From positions 1 through 64,000 of the forward strand of contig JAEYKI010000020.1 of NCBI GenBank assembly GCA_023408315.1: DNA of 64,000 bases, given 5' to 3'. Below the pieces are notes generated by a model. It worked only from the letters and a program-made list of their open reading frames with translations, was not told the DNA's origin and searched no databases. This document shows, in pieces, positions 32,736 to 41,532 of this stretch; position 1 is the stretch's first letter, and every line of letters starts with the position of its first letter. The DNA is from Bacillota bacterium (GTDB taxonomy: Bacteria; Bacillota; Clostridia; Christensenellales; Christensenellaceae). The position numbers and the translations under genes are program-made.

Positions 32736-34331
32736 TCAGGGCGCCTGGGAGGAGGCGGACGCATTGTTTGAATTTGGCTCGGGATAAAATAAATTTTGCA
32801 GGCCGGGAACTTTGCAGTATTCTTCAAACACCCGCCTGAAATGATACCCGTAAATGGAGAGGGATACCGCCAGCGCGAATACGGCCGGCTTGCGGAATAG
32901 AGACCAGAAGAAAAGCTTCCAGTACTGCACGCGTTCCCGCCCGACAACTCCTAAACGCAGGCATGCCTTGAAAAACGCGGCGATGTTTGTAAGCGAAAGG
33001 CGGGTGCGCCCGTTTTGGGGTGGGCAATATTCAGTGAGGAAGTTTTTAACCCGCACATAATATTGACTGGGCGTATAAATCGTGCTTACGATTTGCCGGT
33101 AACCCGCCAGCAATGCCTGCATGTTCATTTTTGGAACAAAGTTGATCTGCATATCTGTGTTGTTGCCGTTGAATTCGGAAGCGATGCGTCCCTCTTCCGA
33201 AAGCCGCTGGTAAAGCCGGGTGCGCTTGGGTGCGTTTAAGAGCCCCACCATGGCGGTTACAATACCGCTGTCCTGTATAAAGTTGATCATTTGCGTAAAT
33301 ATTTGCGGCGTGTCGCTGTCAAACCCCACAATAAAGCCGCCCTGCACTTGCAGGCCCATGCGCTGTATCTTTTTTACGCAAAGAAGAAGATCACGGTTTT
33401 TATTCTGAACCTTATTGCATTCCGTCAGGCTTTCTTCGTGTACCGTTTCTATGCCGATAAATACGGAGCGAAAGCCGGCGCGCACCATCAGGCGCATCAG
33501 TTCGTCGTCGTCCGAAAGATTGATGGACACTTCTGTTAAAAAATTGAACGGATAGCAGCGCTTTTTCATCCAATCCACAATCTGGGGCAGAACGTCTTCC
33601 TTTAATTTTTTGCGGTTGCCTATGAAGTTGTCGTCCACAAAGAAAACGCCGCCGCGCCAGCCGGTGCGGTAGATTGCCTCCAGTTCCTGCAAAACCTGCG
33701 CGGCGGATTTGGTCCGGGGCGTGTGGCCGTACAGGGAGGTGATGTCGCAGAACTCACAATCATACGGGCACCCGCGCGAATACTGGATATTGAGGCAGGC
33801 GTAATACTTTAAATTGAGCAGATTCCAGGCGGGCGGCGGGGTTTTGGAAAGGTCCGCCCATCCCTCGGTTTGGTAAATATGCCTTGCCTGACCGATTTGC
33901 AGATCCTGTAAAAACAGGGGAACCGTAAGCTCCGCTTCGCCTAGCAACAGGTGGTCCACGTCCTCAAACGCGGACGTATCCGAGGATACCAGCGGGCCGC
34001 CCATGATTGTTTTTACGCCCAGTTGCCTGCATCGGTCCACCACAGCCCTGGCGGATTCTTTTTGAATATCCATAGCGCTGATGAGCACGTAATCCGCCCG
34101 GCGAAGGTCGTAATCCAAAAGCGGGCCGGTATTCATATCCACAAGCTTTTTTTCCCACTGTGCGGGAAGAAAAGCGGCCACGGTGATGAGTCCCAGTGGG
34201 GACATGCCGGATTTTTTGGATATAAACTTCAGGGCGTATTGAAAACTCCAGAACGTTTTTGGAAACCGGGGATACACCAGCAGCGCTTTTATTGCTTTGC
34301 CTGCGAACTCCGTATTTTTGCATTCATTCAT
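32736..34331 (-). CDS. Cobalamin-binding-domain radical SAM protein (DUF4070 type)
   Basis: 531 residues. An N-terminal B12-binding-type Rossmann region (ALLVYPRFPKTFWSF to GPLVSSDTSAFEDVDHLLLGEAE) is followed by the radical SAM cluster motif CPYDCEFCD near residue 192, SAM-binding FVDDNFIGNRKK near 235, and ETVHEESLTECNK near 300; a C-terminal extension of about 130 residues is of the DUF4070 kind seen in HpnP-like hopanoid methylases and relatives. No hopanoid genes are nearby, so the substrate is unknown. AAGGAGA precedes the ATG. Cobalamin need would fit the riboswitch-controlled importer at 15-18 kb. Confidence 0.87.
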   Translation of the reverse strand: MNECKNTEFAGKAIKALLVYPRFPKTFWSFQYALKFISKKSGMSPLGLITVAAFLPAQWEKKLVDMNTGPLLDYDLRRADYVLISAMDIQKESARAVVDRCRQLGVKTIMGGPLVSSDTSAFEDVDHLLLGEAELTVPLFLQDLQIGQARHIYQTEGWADLSKTPPPAWNLLNLKYYACLNIQYSRGCPYDCEFCDITSLYGHTPRTKSAAQVLQELEAIYRTGWRGGVFFVDDNFIGNRKKLKEDVLPQIVDWMKKRCYPFNFLTEVSINLSDDDELMRLMVRAGFRSVFIGIETVHEESLTECNKVQNKNRDLLLCVKKIQRMGLQVQGGFIVGFDSDTPQIFTQMINFIQDSGIVTAMVGLLNAPKRTRLYQRLSEEGRIASEFNGNNTDMQINFVPKMNMQALLAGYRQIVSTIYTPSQYYVRVKNFLTEYCPPQNGRTRLSLTNIAAFFKACLRLGVVGRERVQYWKLFFWSLFRKPAVFALAVSLSIYGYHFRRVFEEYCKVPGLQNLFYPEPNSNNASASSQAP

Positions 34332-34501
34332 TTGAAAAAATCTCCTTAAGTATAGGATGCTAGAAACCCGTGCCGTTCATGCACTGGCTGCGGGAATTTT
34401 TTTATGCTTTCAAATAGATTGTTCCCCGCATATTTAGAAAATATAGGCTGCCCATACGCCGGATTTTTGAAGCATACTAAATGTGTGCAAAAGCCGGAAC
34501 A

Positions 34502-34530
34502 TTGAATAAAATGCAAAACGGCAGTATACT
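34502..34530 (+). promoter_or_regulatory. Promoter of the lipoprotein gene
   Basis: TTGAAT (34502-34507), 17-base spacer, TATACT (34525-34530), about 20 bases before the ribosome site. The remaining intergenic sequence from 34332 shows nothing else I recognise. Confidence 0.72.
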
Positions 34531-34555
34531 TGTAACAAGACAGGGGGGATTTGTT

Positions 34556-35110
34556 TTGTCGAGAAAAATAATATGGATTGCGGCTGCGGTTACGGTTATA
34601 TTGATGCTGTGCGCGGGCTGCGCGGTTTTCACCGCGGCTGCCGCTGGTCAAACGGGTGAATTGGCACAGCCTGCAGCGCCTGTTTCGTCAGCAGAAACAG
34701 TTGAGCCGTCGGCAACGCCCGGCGTTGTAAGCCTGCCGCCCACTGCATCTGCAAGCGCCGCTGCAACCGTTGCCTCGCCGTCTGAAAACGAGCCGTACAA
34801 AGTGGCGGTTCCGTATGATCTTGAGGAACTCAAAAATTCACAAAAAAGCGTGGACGAAGGGCATTCGCCCTGGAAGCTGGACGCTGCGTTTGTGGCGCAG
34901 GTGTTTGTGAGCCTGCAACTGGAACCTGAAGGCATACAGGGAGACTATCCCATTCCGTATGAGGATTTTAAAGTGAAGCAGCAAAGCAGCGCGGATGCGG
35001 TTGTGGAGGTGGACAACCAAAAATCGCCCACGGCAAAGGTGTATTTGAAGCGCCTGGTGCGGCAGGAAGAAGGCGGTATTTGGACTGTGGTGGGGTACGA
35101 CCCCAAGTGA
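34556..35110 (+). CDS. Small secreted lipoprotein of unknown function
   Basis: 184 residues from a TTG start fixed by GGGGGG seven bases upstream. Signal peptide SRKIIWIAAAVTVILMLCAGC with lipobox-like CAGC, then an Ala/Ser/Pro-rich linker to about residue 75 and a compact C-terminal domain (PYDLEELKNSQKSVDEGHSPWKLD, VFVSLQLEPEGI, GGIWTVVGYDP). The ending resembles a small beta domain that measures out a WTV-type strand, but I do not recognise a family. Followed by the DUF3787 gene. Confidence 0.72.
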   Translation: MSRKIIWIAAAVTVILMLCAGCAVFTAAAAGQTGELAQPAAPVSSAETVEPSATPGVVSLPPTASASAAATVASPSENEPYKVAVPYDLEELKNSQKSVDEGHSPWKLDAAFVAQVFVSLQLEPEGIQGDYPIPYEDFKVKQQSSADAVVEVDNQKSPTAKVYLKRLVRQEEGGIWTVVGYDPK

Positions 35111-35238
35111 CAGTAGTTAGGCCTTTTGACATGCCTTCAAAACAGCGGTTATTTTCTGTTTTTGAATTGAACGGAAGGATTTACCGATTATAATTTTTTT
35201 GCTGCTGCAAAGGATAACCTTGGAAAGAAGGGATGCAG

Positions 35239-35391
35239 ATGAGCAGAAAAAAGTTGGATAAGCCAATAGAAAACCACAAGACGGCACCGTGGGCGAACAT
35301 AGGCAGGGCAAAGGAAATATCCAATGTTGCCGTGCCTGCCGAATTTGAATCCATGGAAGCAAAAGAATATGTGGACGAAAACCAGAAATGA
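35239..35391 (+). CDS. DUF3787 small protein
   Basis: 50 residues starting at the ATG preceded by GAAGGG. The pattern HKTAPWANIGRAKEISNVAVP then EAKEYVDENQK matches the small clostridial DUF3787 family. It is soluble, charged and of unknown function. A bidirectional terminator follows within ten bases. Confidence 0.75.
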   Translation: MSRKKLDKPIENHKTAPWANIGRAKEISNVAVPAEFESMEAKEYVDENQK

Positions 35392-35400
35392 AGCAGAAAT

Positions 35401-35428
35401 AAAACAGGACCATGGAGGCCCTGTTTTT
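35401..35428. terminator. Bidirectional terminator between DUF3787 gene and nifJ
   Basis: AAAACAGG...CCTGTTTT stem with U runs on both strands; serves both convergent transcripts. Confidence 0.82.
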
Positions 35429-35476
35429 ATTTAAAGCTCTAACCCGCAAAGGGGCTTAGTACTCAAAATAACCCAT

Positions 35477-38400
35477 TCAGCTTTGCCCGGAAAGATCTTT
35501 ATACGCCTGGTAGCGCTCCTTTGCCTGGCGCTCGGATTCGGCAAACAGCTGTTCCGCCGCATCCGGAAAAGTGTTTTTAAGTTGCGCATAACGTATCTCG
35601 CCGTTCAGAAAATCCCGGTAGGACTGGGTGGGTTCCTTGGAATCCATTTGGAACGGATTTTTATCCGTACCGGCAAGGCGTGGGTCGTACCGGTACATGT
35701 GCCAGTATCCCGCGTCCACCGCTTTTTTGGATTCGTGCACGCTGGAGGCCATACCGGTCTTAATGCCGTGGCTGATGCAGGGCGCGTACGCGATGATGAG
35801 CGAGGGGCCGGGATAGCTTTCCGCTTCCAACATGGCTTTGAGCGTCTGATTCATATCAGCGCCCATGGCGATCTGCGCCACATACACGTTGCCATATGTG
35901 ATTGCCATGCGGCCCAGGTCCTTTTTGCGGGTTGGCTTGCCGCCCACGGCAAACTTGGCCACCGCGCCCGTGGGGGTGGATTTGGAGGCCTGTCCGCCTG
36001 TATTGGAGTATACCTCTGTATCCATAACGAATATATTTACGTCTTCCCCGGTGGCAAGCACATGGTCCACACCGCCGTAACCGATATCGTACGCCCAGCC
36101 GTCCCCGCCGATCATCCAGAACGAGCGCTTTTCCAGAAAATCCTGCAGGGACGCGATCTGCTGCAGCGCAGGGTCTTTTTGCCCCTCTACAGATTTAAGC
36201 AACTCTTTTACCGCAAGGGAGGCCTTCAGGTTGGATTCGCCGTCTGCCTGGCTGTCGAGCCAGTTTTGCAGCGCTTTTTTTATTTTTGCATCCAAAGCGG
36301 GCCTCTCTGCAGCCTGCTGCGCAAGTTCTTTTAGCTTTGCGTGTATTTGCTTCCAGCCCAGGTACATGCCAAAGCCGTATTCCGCGTTGTCTTCAAACAG
36401 GGAGCTGGCCCAGGCGGGGCCGCGGCCGCTTGCGTTGGTGGTATAGGCAATGGACGGCGCGCTTGCGCCCCAGATGGAAGAACACCCGGTTGCGTTTGCG
36501 ATCATCATGCGTTCGCCAAAAAGTTGTGTTAATAAGCGTATATACGGCGTTTCCCCGCATCCGGGGCATGCCCCGTTGAACTCCAGAAGCGGGCGGATCA
36601 GCTGGCTGCCTTTTACGGTTTTGGGGTCCGCCGCGTCCGGCTTTTCTGTAAGCGTCATGGCGAATTCCCAGTTGCCGCACTGTGCTTCCGTTTCCGGCGG
36701 GGCCGGTTTCATGATGAGCGCTTTGCCTTTGGCGGGGCAGACGTCCGCGCAGTTCCCGCAGCCCGTGCAATCGAGAGGGCTGATCTGAACGCGAAGCTGG
36801 TATGGCTCAAGGCCGCGCCCCTGCGCTTTTTTGGTGTTAAAGCCTTCGGGCGCCCGGGCGGCCTCCTCTTCGTTCAGCAAAAACAGGCGGATGGTTGCGT
36901 GTGGGCAAACATAGGAACATCTGCCGCACTGAATGCATTTATCTATCTGCCATTCGGGCAGGGTAGGCGCTATGCCGCGCTTTTCGTATGCGGTTGTGCC
37001 CAGAGGGAACGCGCCGTCCGGCATGCCTTTAAAGGCGCTTACCGGCAGCTCATCCCCCTGGTTGCGCGCCATGACGCGCTGGATGTTGCGCACAAAATCC
37101 GGCTCGCTTTGCACCTGGGCAGCCTCTATGGGCGCGTTGGCCCAGTGAGAGGGTACCTCTATCTGGATTAGGGAATCAATTCCCTGATCCACGGCGGCGT
37201 TGTTCATGTCCACTATGTTCTGGCCCTTGCGGCCGTAGGATTTTTGGATGGATTCCTTTAAATAACGCACCGCGTCGTCCGGCGGAATGATGCCCGCCAG
37301 CTTGAAAAACGCGGCCTGCATGATCATGTTGATGCGGTTGCCCAGGCCGATGGCAGAGGCGATGCGCTCCGCGTCTATGATGTAAAACTTGATGTTGTTG
37401 GCGGCAATATAGCGCTTTATCTCTCCCGGCAGTTCTTTTTCAATGGTTTGGGGCGTAAACTCGCAATTCAGAACAAATGCGCCGCCCGGTTTGAGGCCCG
37501 CGATAAGGTCGTAATGGTTCAGGAAGGATTGGTTGTGGCACGCGATATAATCCGCGTGATAGATAAGATAGGGCGAGCGGATGGGCTGCCTGCCAAACCG
37601 CAGGTAAGAGATGGTGGTGCCGCCGGATTTTTTACTGTCGTAGGCAAAGTAGGCCTGCACATTCAGGTCCGTGTGCGCGCCGATAATTTTGCAGGCGGAT
37701 TTGTTTGCGCCCACTGTGCCGTCCGAACCAAGGCCCCAGAATTTGCATGACACCGTGCCGTTTTCTATGGGCCGCCAGCTTTTGTCTTCCGCAAGGGAAG
37801 TGTGGGTCACGTCGTCCTTGATGCCGATGGTGAATCCGTCCCTGGGCTGTGCCTCCTTAAGGGTATGAAACACGGCAAGAATCTGCGGAGGCGTGGTATC
37901 CTTGGAACCCAGGCCGTAGCGCCCGCCCACAATAAGCGGGGCGTTTTTCCTGCCGCTGTAAAGCTTGCACACGTCCAGGTACAAAGGTTCTCCGGGCGAT
38001 CCGGGTTCCTTGGTGCGGTCCAGCACCGCAATTTTTTTGACTGATCCCGGCATTGCGCTGAAGAAATATTCGCGTGAGAACGGGCGGTACAGCCGCACCT
38101 GAAGCAATCCTGTTTTTTCGCCTTTGGCGGCCAGGTATTGCACCACTTCCTTGATGGTGTCGCACACAGAACCCATGGCCACGATCACGTTCTCCGCGTC
38201 CGGCGCGCCGTAATAATCAAAGGGATGGTAGTCCCGGCCGGTGACGGCTGCAAGCTTGTGCATATACTGGTCCACAATATGGGGCGTGTGGTCAAAATAA
38301 GGATTCTGCACCTCCCTGCCCTGGAAATAGATGTCCGGATTCTGGGCGGTACCCTTCACCAGCGGATGCGCGGGGTTCAGCGCCCTGCTGCGGAAATGTT

Positions 38401-38998
38401 CCAGGGCATCCCTGTCCACCAGGTTTTCCAGGTCTTTATACTCAATATCATCGATGTTGATGATTTCGTGTGACGTGCGGAATCCGTCGAAGAAGTGGAT
38501 GAAGGGCAGCGAGGATGTGATTGCGGAGAGGTGTGCAACGCTGCCCAGGTCCAGCACCTCCTGCGCATTGGCGGAGGCCAGCAGGGGTGCGCCCGTCATG
38601 CGGCAGGCCATGACGTCCTGGTGGTCCCCAAAAATGGACAGCGCGTGCACCGATACCGCCCGGGCGGATACGTGGATGACGCCTGGCAGCAGCTCGCCCA
38701 CCATTTTGTATATATTCGGGATCATGAGCAGCAGGCCCTGGGAGGCCGTGAACGTTGTTGTGAGCGCACCCGCTTCCAGCGAGCCGTGCATGGCGCCCGC
38801 CGCGCCTGCCTCGGACTGCATCTCCACGATTTTGACCGTCTGGCCAAAGCAGTTGGTTTTTCCGTTTGCAGACCAGTCGTCCGCAATTTCCGCCATGGTG
38901 GAGGATGGAGTGATGGGGTAGATTGCCGCTACCTCCGTAAAGGCGTAGGCTGCGGTCGCCGCAGCCGTGTTGCCGTCTATGGTGATTTTTTTTGCCAT
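35477..38998 (-). CDS. nifJ: Pyruvate:ferredoxin (flavodoxin) oxidoreductase
   Basis: 1173 residues, full length for the single-chain enzyme. Order: domain I with EVAAIYPITPSSTMAE near 25; gamma domain; two-cluster ferredoxin domain CIQCGRCSYVCPHA near 690 and CTGCGNCADVCPAKG near 745; GACPGCGETPY near 815 for the proximal cluster; and the thiamine diphosphate site GDGWAYDIGYGG...VMDTEVYSNTGGQ near 965-1000. It converts pyruvate and CoA to acetyl-CoA, CO2 and reduced ferredoxin, the main pyruvate-oxidising step in anaerobic clostridia. AAGGAG precedes the ATG. It lies beside the Fe-S assembly genes that would supply its clusters. Confidence 0.98.
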   Translation of the reverse strand: MAKKITIDGNTAAATAAYAFTEVAAIYPITPSSTMAEIADDWSANGKTNCFGQTVKIVEMQSEAGAAGAMHGSLEAGALTTTFTASQGLLLMIPNIYKMVGELLPGVIHVSARAVSVHALSIFGDHQDVMACRMTGAPLLASANAQEVLDLGSVAHLSAITSSLPFIHFFDGFRTSHEIINIDDIEYKDLENLVDRDALEHFRSRALNPAHPLVKGTAQNPDIYFQGREVQNPYFDHTPHIVDQYMHKLAAVTGRDYHPFDYYGAPDAENVIVAMGSVCDTIKEVVQYLAAKGEKTGLLQVRLYRPFSREYFFSAMPGSVKKIAVLDRTKEPGSPGEPLYLDVCKLYSGRKNAPLIVGGRYGLGSKDTTPPQILAVFHTLKEAQPRDGFTIGIKDDVTHTSLAEDKSWRPIENGTVSCKFWGLGSDGTVGANKSACKIIGAHTDLNVQAYFAYDSKKSGGTTISYLRFGRQPIRSPYLIYHADYIACHNQSFLNHYDLIAGLKPGGAFVLNCEFTPQTIEKELPGEIKRYIAANNIKFYIIDAERIASAIGLGNRINMIMQAAFFKLAGIIPPDDAVRYLKESIQKSYGRKGQNIVDMNNAAVDQGIDSLIQIEVPSHWANAPIEAAQVQSEPDFVRNIQRVMARNQGDELPVSAFKGMPDGAFPLGTTAYEKRGIAPTLPEWQIDKCIQCGRCSYVCPHATIRLFLLNEEEAARAPEGFNTKKAQGRGLEPYQLRVQISPLDCTGCGNCADVCPAKGKALIMKPAPPETEAQCGNWEFAMTLTEKPDAADPKTVKGSQLIRPLLEFNGACPGCGETPYIRLLTQLFGERMMIANATGCSSIWGASAPSIAYTTNASGRGPAWASSLFEDNAEYGFGMYLGWKQIHAKLKELAQQAAERPALDAKIKKALQNWLDSQADGESNLKASLAVKELLKSVEGQKDPALQQIASLQDFLEKRSFWMIGGDGWAYDIGYGGVDHVLATGEDVNIFVMDTEVYSNTGGQASKSTPTGAVAKFAVGGKPTRKKDLGRMAITYGNVYVAQIAMGADMNQTLKAMLEAESYPGPSLIIAYAPCISHGIKTGMASSVHESKKAVDAGYWHMYRYDPRLAGTDKNPFQMDSKEPTQSYRDFLNGEIRYAQLKNTFPDAAEQLFAESERQAKERYQAYKDLSGQS

Positions 38999-39079
38999 AT
39001 TTGTTATTCTCCTTCTGTATAAAAATGCCTGTTTCTATTATTTGCACGTATGCAATTTTTATCAGAAGGAGGAGGACAA

Positions 39080-39104
39080 TAAAAAAAGCCTTATACAAGG
39101 CTTC
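39080..39104 (-). terminator. Terminator downstream of iscU
   Basis: On the minus strand AGCCTTGTATAAGGCTTTTTTT; ends the iscR-nifS-iscU transcript ahead of nifJ. Confidence 0.85.
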
Positions 39105-39213
39105 TTTGGAATCCCATTAGTTAAAATGCCGTGTAAACGGCATTTGAGCATTAAATTCTTTTGCTTCTTTTCTTTTTTAAGAAAAGAAGCGGGATCATAA
39201 GGGCGGAGCCCTT
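39105..39213. repeat. Composite hairpin repeat, copy A
   Basis: TTTGGAATCC is followed by hairpin AAATGCCG/CGGCATTT (39124-39144), TTCTTTTGCTTCTTTTCTT paired with AAGAAAAGAAG (39157-39190), and AAGGGC-GGA-GCCCTT (39199-39213). The same order of elements recurs at 52263-52400 (copy B). Confidence 0.65.
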
Positions 39214-39224
39214 AATTGATGTAT

Positions 39225-39647
39225 TTAGGATTGGTCGTGTATATCAGTTTTAGGCTTTTTAAGGCCTTCGATTGCAATGCCGTTTTTCTCCGCGTAGTTC
39301 CAGAGAGCTGCGTGAATGGCTTCTTCGGCAAGCAAACTACAGTGCAGCTTGGCGTCCGGCAGGCCGTCCAGAGCTTCCGCCACCGCGCGGTTGGTGATTT
39401 TAAGGGCTTCGTAAATGGATTTGCCTTTTACCAGTTCAGTCGCCATACTGCTGGTGGCAATTGCCGCGCCGCATCCGAATGTTTTGAATTTAACGTCCCG
39501 GATGATTTGATCGTCGTCTATATCCAGGTAAATGCGCATAATGTCTCCGCACTGCGCATTGCCCACTGTGCCAACGCCGCTTGGGTCTTCCAGTTCACCC
39601 ACATTTCTTGGATGTTCAAAATGGTCCATCACTTTCTCGCTGTACAT
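39225..39647 (-). CDS. iscU: Fe-S cluster scaffold protein IscU/NifU-type
   Basis: 140 residues. Three conserved cluster cysteines in NAQCGD near 36, FGCGAA near 63 and HCSLLA near 106, with the start MYSEKVMDHFEHPRNVG typical of clostridial NifU-like IscU. The ATG at 39647 has AAAGGAG upstream, which lies in the end of nifS; a longer frame from 39713 would start inside nifS. It accepts sulfur from NifS and builds clusters for enzymes such as the adjacent PFOR. Confidence 0.95.
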   Translation of the reverse strand: MYSEKVMDHFEHPRNVGELEDPSGVGTVGNAQCGDIMRIYLDIDDDQIIRDVKFKTFGCGAAIATSSMATELVKGKSIYEALKITNRAVAEALDGLPDAKLHCSLLAEEAIHAALWNYAEKNGIAIEGLKKPKTDIHDQS

Positions 39648-39648
39648 A

Positions 39649-40833
39649 TTATTTTTCTCCTTTCCGTGTAAAGTCTTCATAGAGCGGCGACATGCTTCTG
39701 AGGCGCGCCACAACTTCTGTGACAGACTTGGCGGTATAATCCATTTCTTCTAGAGTATTTGTTTCGTTCAACGTGAGCCGGAGGGACCCGTGCGCAATCT
39801 CGTGCGGCAGACCGATGGCCAGCAGAACATGAGAAGGATCCAGTGATCCGGATGTGCATGCTGAACCGCTGGAACCGCAGACGCCTTTCTGGTCCAGCAT
39901 CAAAAGAAGGGATTCGCCTTCCACAAAGCGGAAACAGAAATGCGCGTTGCCCGGCAGGCGCTCTGTTGGATGCCCGTTGAGACGGGAATAAGGTACGCTT
40001 TCCAGCACCGTTTTAATCAGGTGGTCCCGCAACGCGGCTTCTTTTTGCATGCGTTCCTGCAGGGTTGCCTGCGCGATCTCGACAGCTTTGCCCAGGCCCA
40101 CAATACCGGGAACGTTTTCTGTACCCGCTCGCCGCCCGCGTTCCTGGGAACCGCCGTGTACAAACGGATGGAGCCGCACCCCTTTGCGGACGTACAGGAT
40201 GCCGATTCCTTTGGGGCCGCTCAGTTTATGCCCGCTGGCGCTGAGCATATCGATGCCGTATTCGTTCACATCTATGGGTATCTGGCAAAACGCCTGAACC
40301 GCGTCCGTATGAAACAGGATGCCGTGCTCCTTTGCAAGGGCGCCGATTTCACGGACGGGCTGGATGGTGCCGATCTCGTTATTCGCGAACATAACGGAGA
40401 TCAGGATGGTTGTGGGACGAATGGCCTGTTTCAGTTCGGCCAGATTTACCACTCCGAATTCATCCACATTCAGGTATGTCACCTCAAACCCGTTCTTCTC
40501 CAGGTATTCGCAGGTATGCAGAACGGCATGATGCTCTATTTTTGTGGTGATGATGTGGTTGCCTTTGGCTTTAAGCGCGGATGCAACCCCCTTGATTGCC
40601 CAGTTGTCCGACTCTGTGCCGCCCGCAGTGAAATAAATTTCCTGAGGGGTTGCGCCCAGCGCGCCGGCAATGGCTTTTCTTGCGTTTTCCACCGCAGTCC
40701 GGTTTTTGGCGGCAAAGCTGTACAGGCTGGATGGGTTGCCAAACTGCTCCGTAAAATATGGCAGCATTGCCTGGACTACTTCAGGCCTTGTTGCTGTGGT
40801 TGCAGCATTGTCCAAATAGATCATTCTGTCCAT
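39649..40833 (-). CDS. nifS: Cysteine desulfurase NifS/IscS-type
   Basis: 394 residues. PLP lysine in SASGHKLSGPKGIG near 205, start IYLDNAATTATRPEV, HTDAVQ near 180, and the active cysteine in GSSGSACTSGS near 325. It removes sulfur from cysteine for cluster assembly. The ATG at 40833 lies 53 bases inside iscR, with AAGGGGAT before it; the iscU gene starts two bases after its stop. Motif spacing is of the NifS/IscS (group I) type. Confidence 0.96.
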   Translation of the reverse strand: MDRMIYLDNAATTATRPEVVQAMLPYFTEQFGNPSSLYSFAAKNRTAVENARKAIAGALGATPQEIYFTAGGTESDNWAIKGVASALKAKGNHIITTKIEHHAVLHTCEYLEKNGFEVTYLNVDEFGVVNLAELKQAIRPTTILISVMFANNEIGTIQPVREIGALAKEHGILFHTDAVQAFCQIPIDVNEYGIDMLSASGHKLSGPKGIGILYVRKGVRLHPFVHGGSQERGRRAGTENVPGIVGLGKAVEIAQATLQERMQKEAALRDHLIKTVLESVPYSRLNGHPTERLPGNAHFCFRFVEGESLLLMLDQKGVCGSSGSACTSGSLDPSHVLLAIGLPHEIAHGSLRLTLNETNTLEEMDYTAKSVTEVVARLRSMSPLYEDFTRKGEK

Positions 40834-41302
40834 TTACGTTATCCCCTTTTTGTCCGTGTAGCGCCGGATGAGGCGTACAACCGTCCGTTTGTTTCTGTTC
40901 TTCTATCAGATCGCTTAGGCGGATGCTGTTTACCGTCTGATTGATCACATCGTTGATTTTTTTCCATACCATTTTGGCCGCGCAATGTTCGGAACCGGTG
41001 CAGTTTCCGGCGTCCAGTATGGCGGGGCAATCCACCGCATTCAGGTTGCCTTCCAGCGCGCGGAGCACGTCCCCAATGGTAATCTCCTGCGGGCTGCGGG
41101 CAAGAACATAACCGCCCTGCGCGCCGCGGATGCCTGCGATAATTCCAGCCTTTTTCAGCTTGGCCATCAACTGTTCCAGATACCGCTCGGAGATGCCCTG
41201 CCGTTGCGCGATGCTGCTGATGGAAACCGCGTCCGGCTCGCTGTTGAGCGCAAGATCTACCAAGGCTCTGAGCCCGTATCTTCCTTTGGTGGATAATTTC
41301 AT
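40781..41302 (-). CDS. iscR: Rrf2-family Fe-S cluster regulator IscR
   Basis: 173 residues. Winged helix MKLSTKGRYGLRALVDLA with ISERYLEQLMAKLKKAG and GAQGGYVLAR (Rrf2 pattern), then three cysteines in VDCPAILDAGNC and SEHC near residue 100 suited to a [2Fe-2S] cluster. The ATG at 41302 follows AGGAGGTG by seven bases. The C-terminal 17 codons overlap the nifS start, forming a His/Asn-rich tail. It likely represses this operon when its cluster is loaded. Confidence 0.93.
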   Translation of the reverse strand: MKLSTKGRYGLRALVDLALNSEPDAVSISSIAQRQGISERYLEQLMAKLKKAGIIAGIRGAQGGYVLARSPQEITIGDVLRALEGNLNAVDCPAILDAGNCTGSEHCAAKMVWKKINDVINQTVNSIRLSDLIEEQKQTDGCTPHPALHGQKGDNVNGQNDLFGQCCNHSNKA

Positions 41303-41364
41303 TTGCAGCACCTCCTTTGCCAATTATGTATTCAAGAAATCCTACTATATTTGTATGATATAGA

Positions 41365-41393
41365 ATCATAATACATATAAACACATGTGTCAA
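41365..41393 (-). promoter_or_regulatory. Promoter of the isc operon
   Basis: On the minus strand TTGACA (41393-41388), 17 bases, TATGAT (41370-41365). I could not define an IscR operator with confidence in the surrounding A+T-rich DNA. Confidence 0.8.
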
Positions 41394-41486
41394 TATTAAA
41401 CCCAAGTATTTTAATAGGAATTATTTATATTAAAAAAACGGGAAGTTTTAAAGAAGCTATAAGATATAATACGGATGAATTTTAAA

Positions 41487-41512
41487 ACAGAAGCCCCGTT
41501 TCCGGGGCTTTG
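41487..41512 (-). terminator. Terminator of degV (first copy)
   Basis: AAAGCCCCG-GAAA-CGGGGCTT then TGTTTTA on the minus strand. Confidence 0.82.
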
Positions 41513-41532
41513 CCAATCATGCTATGTTTTGC

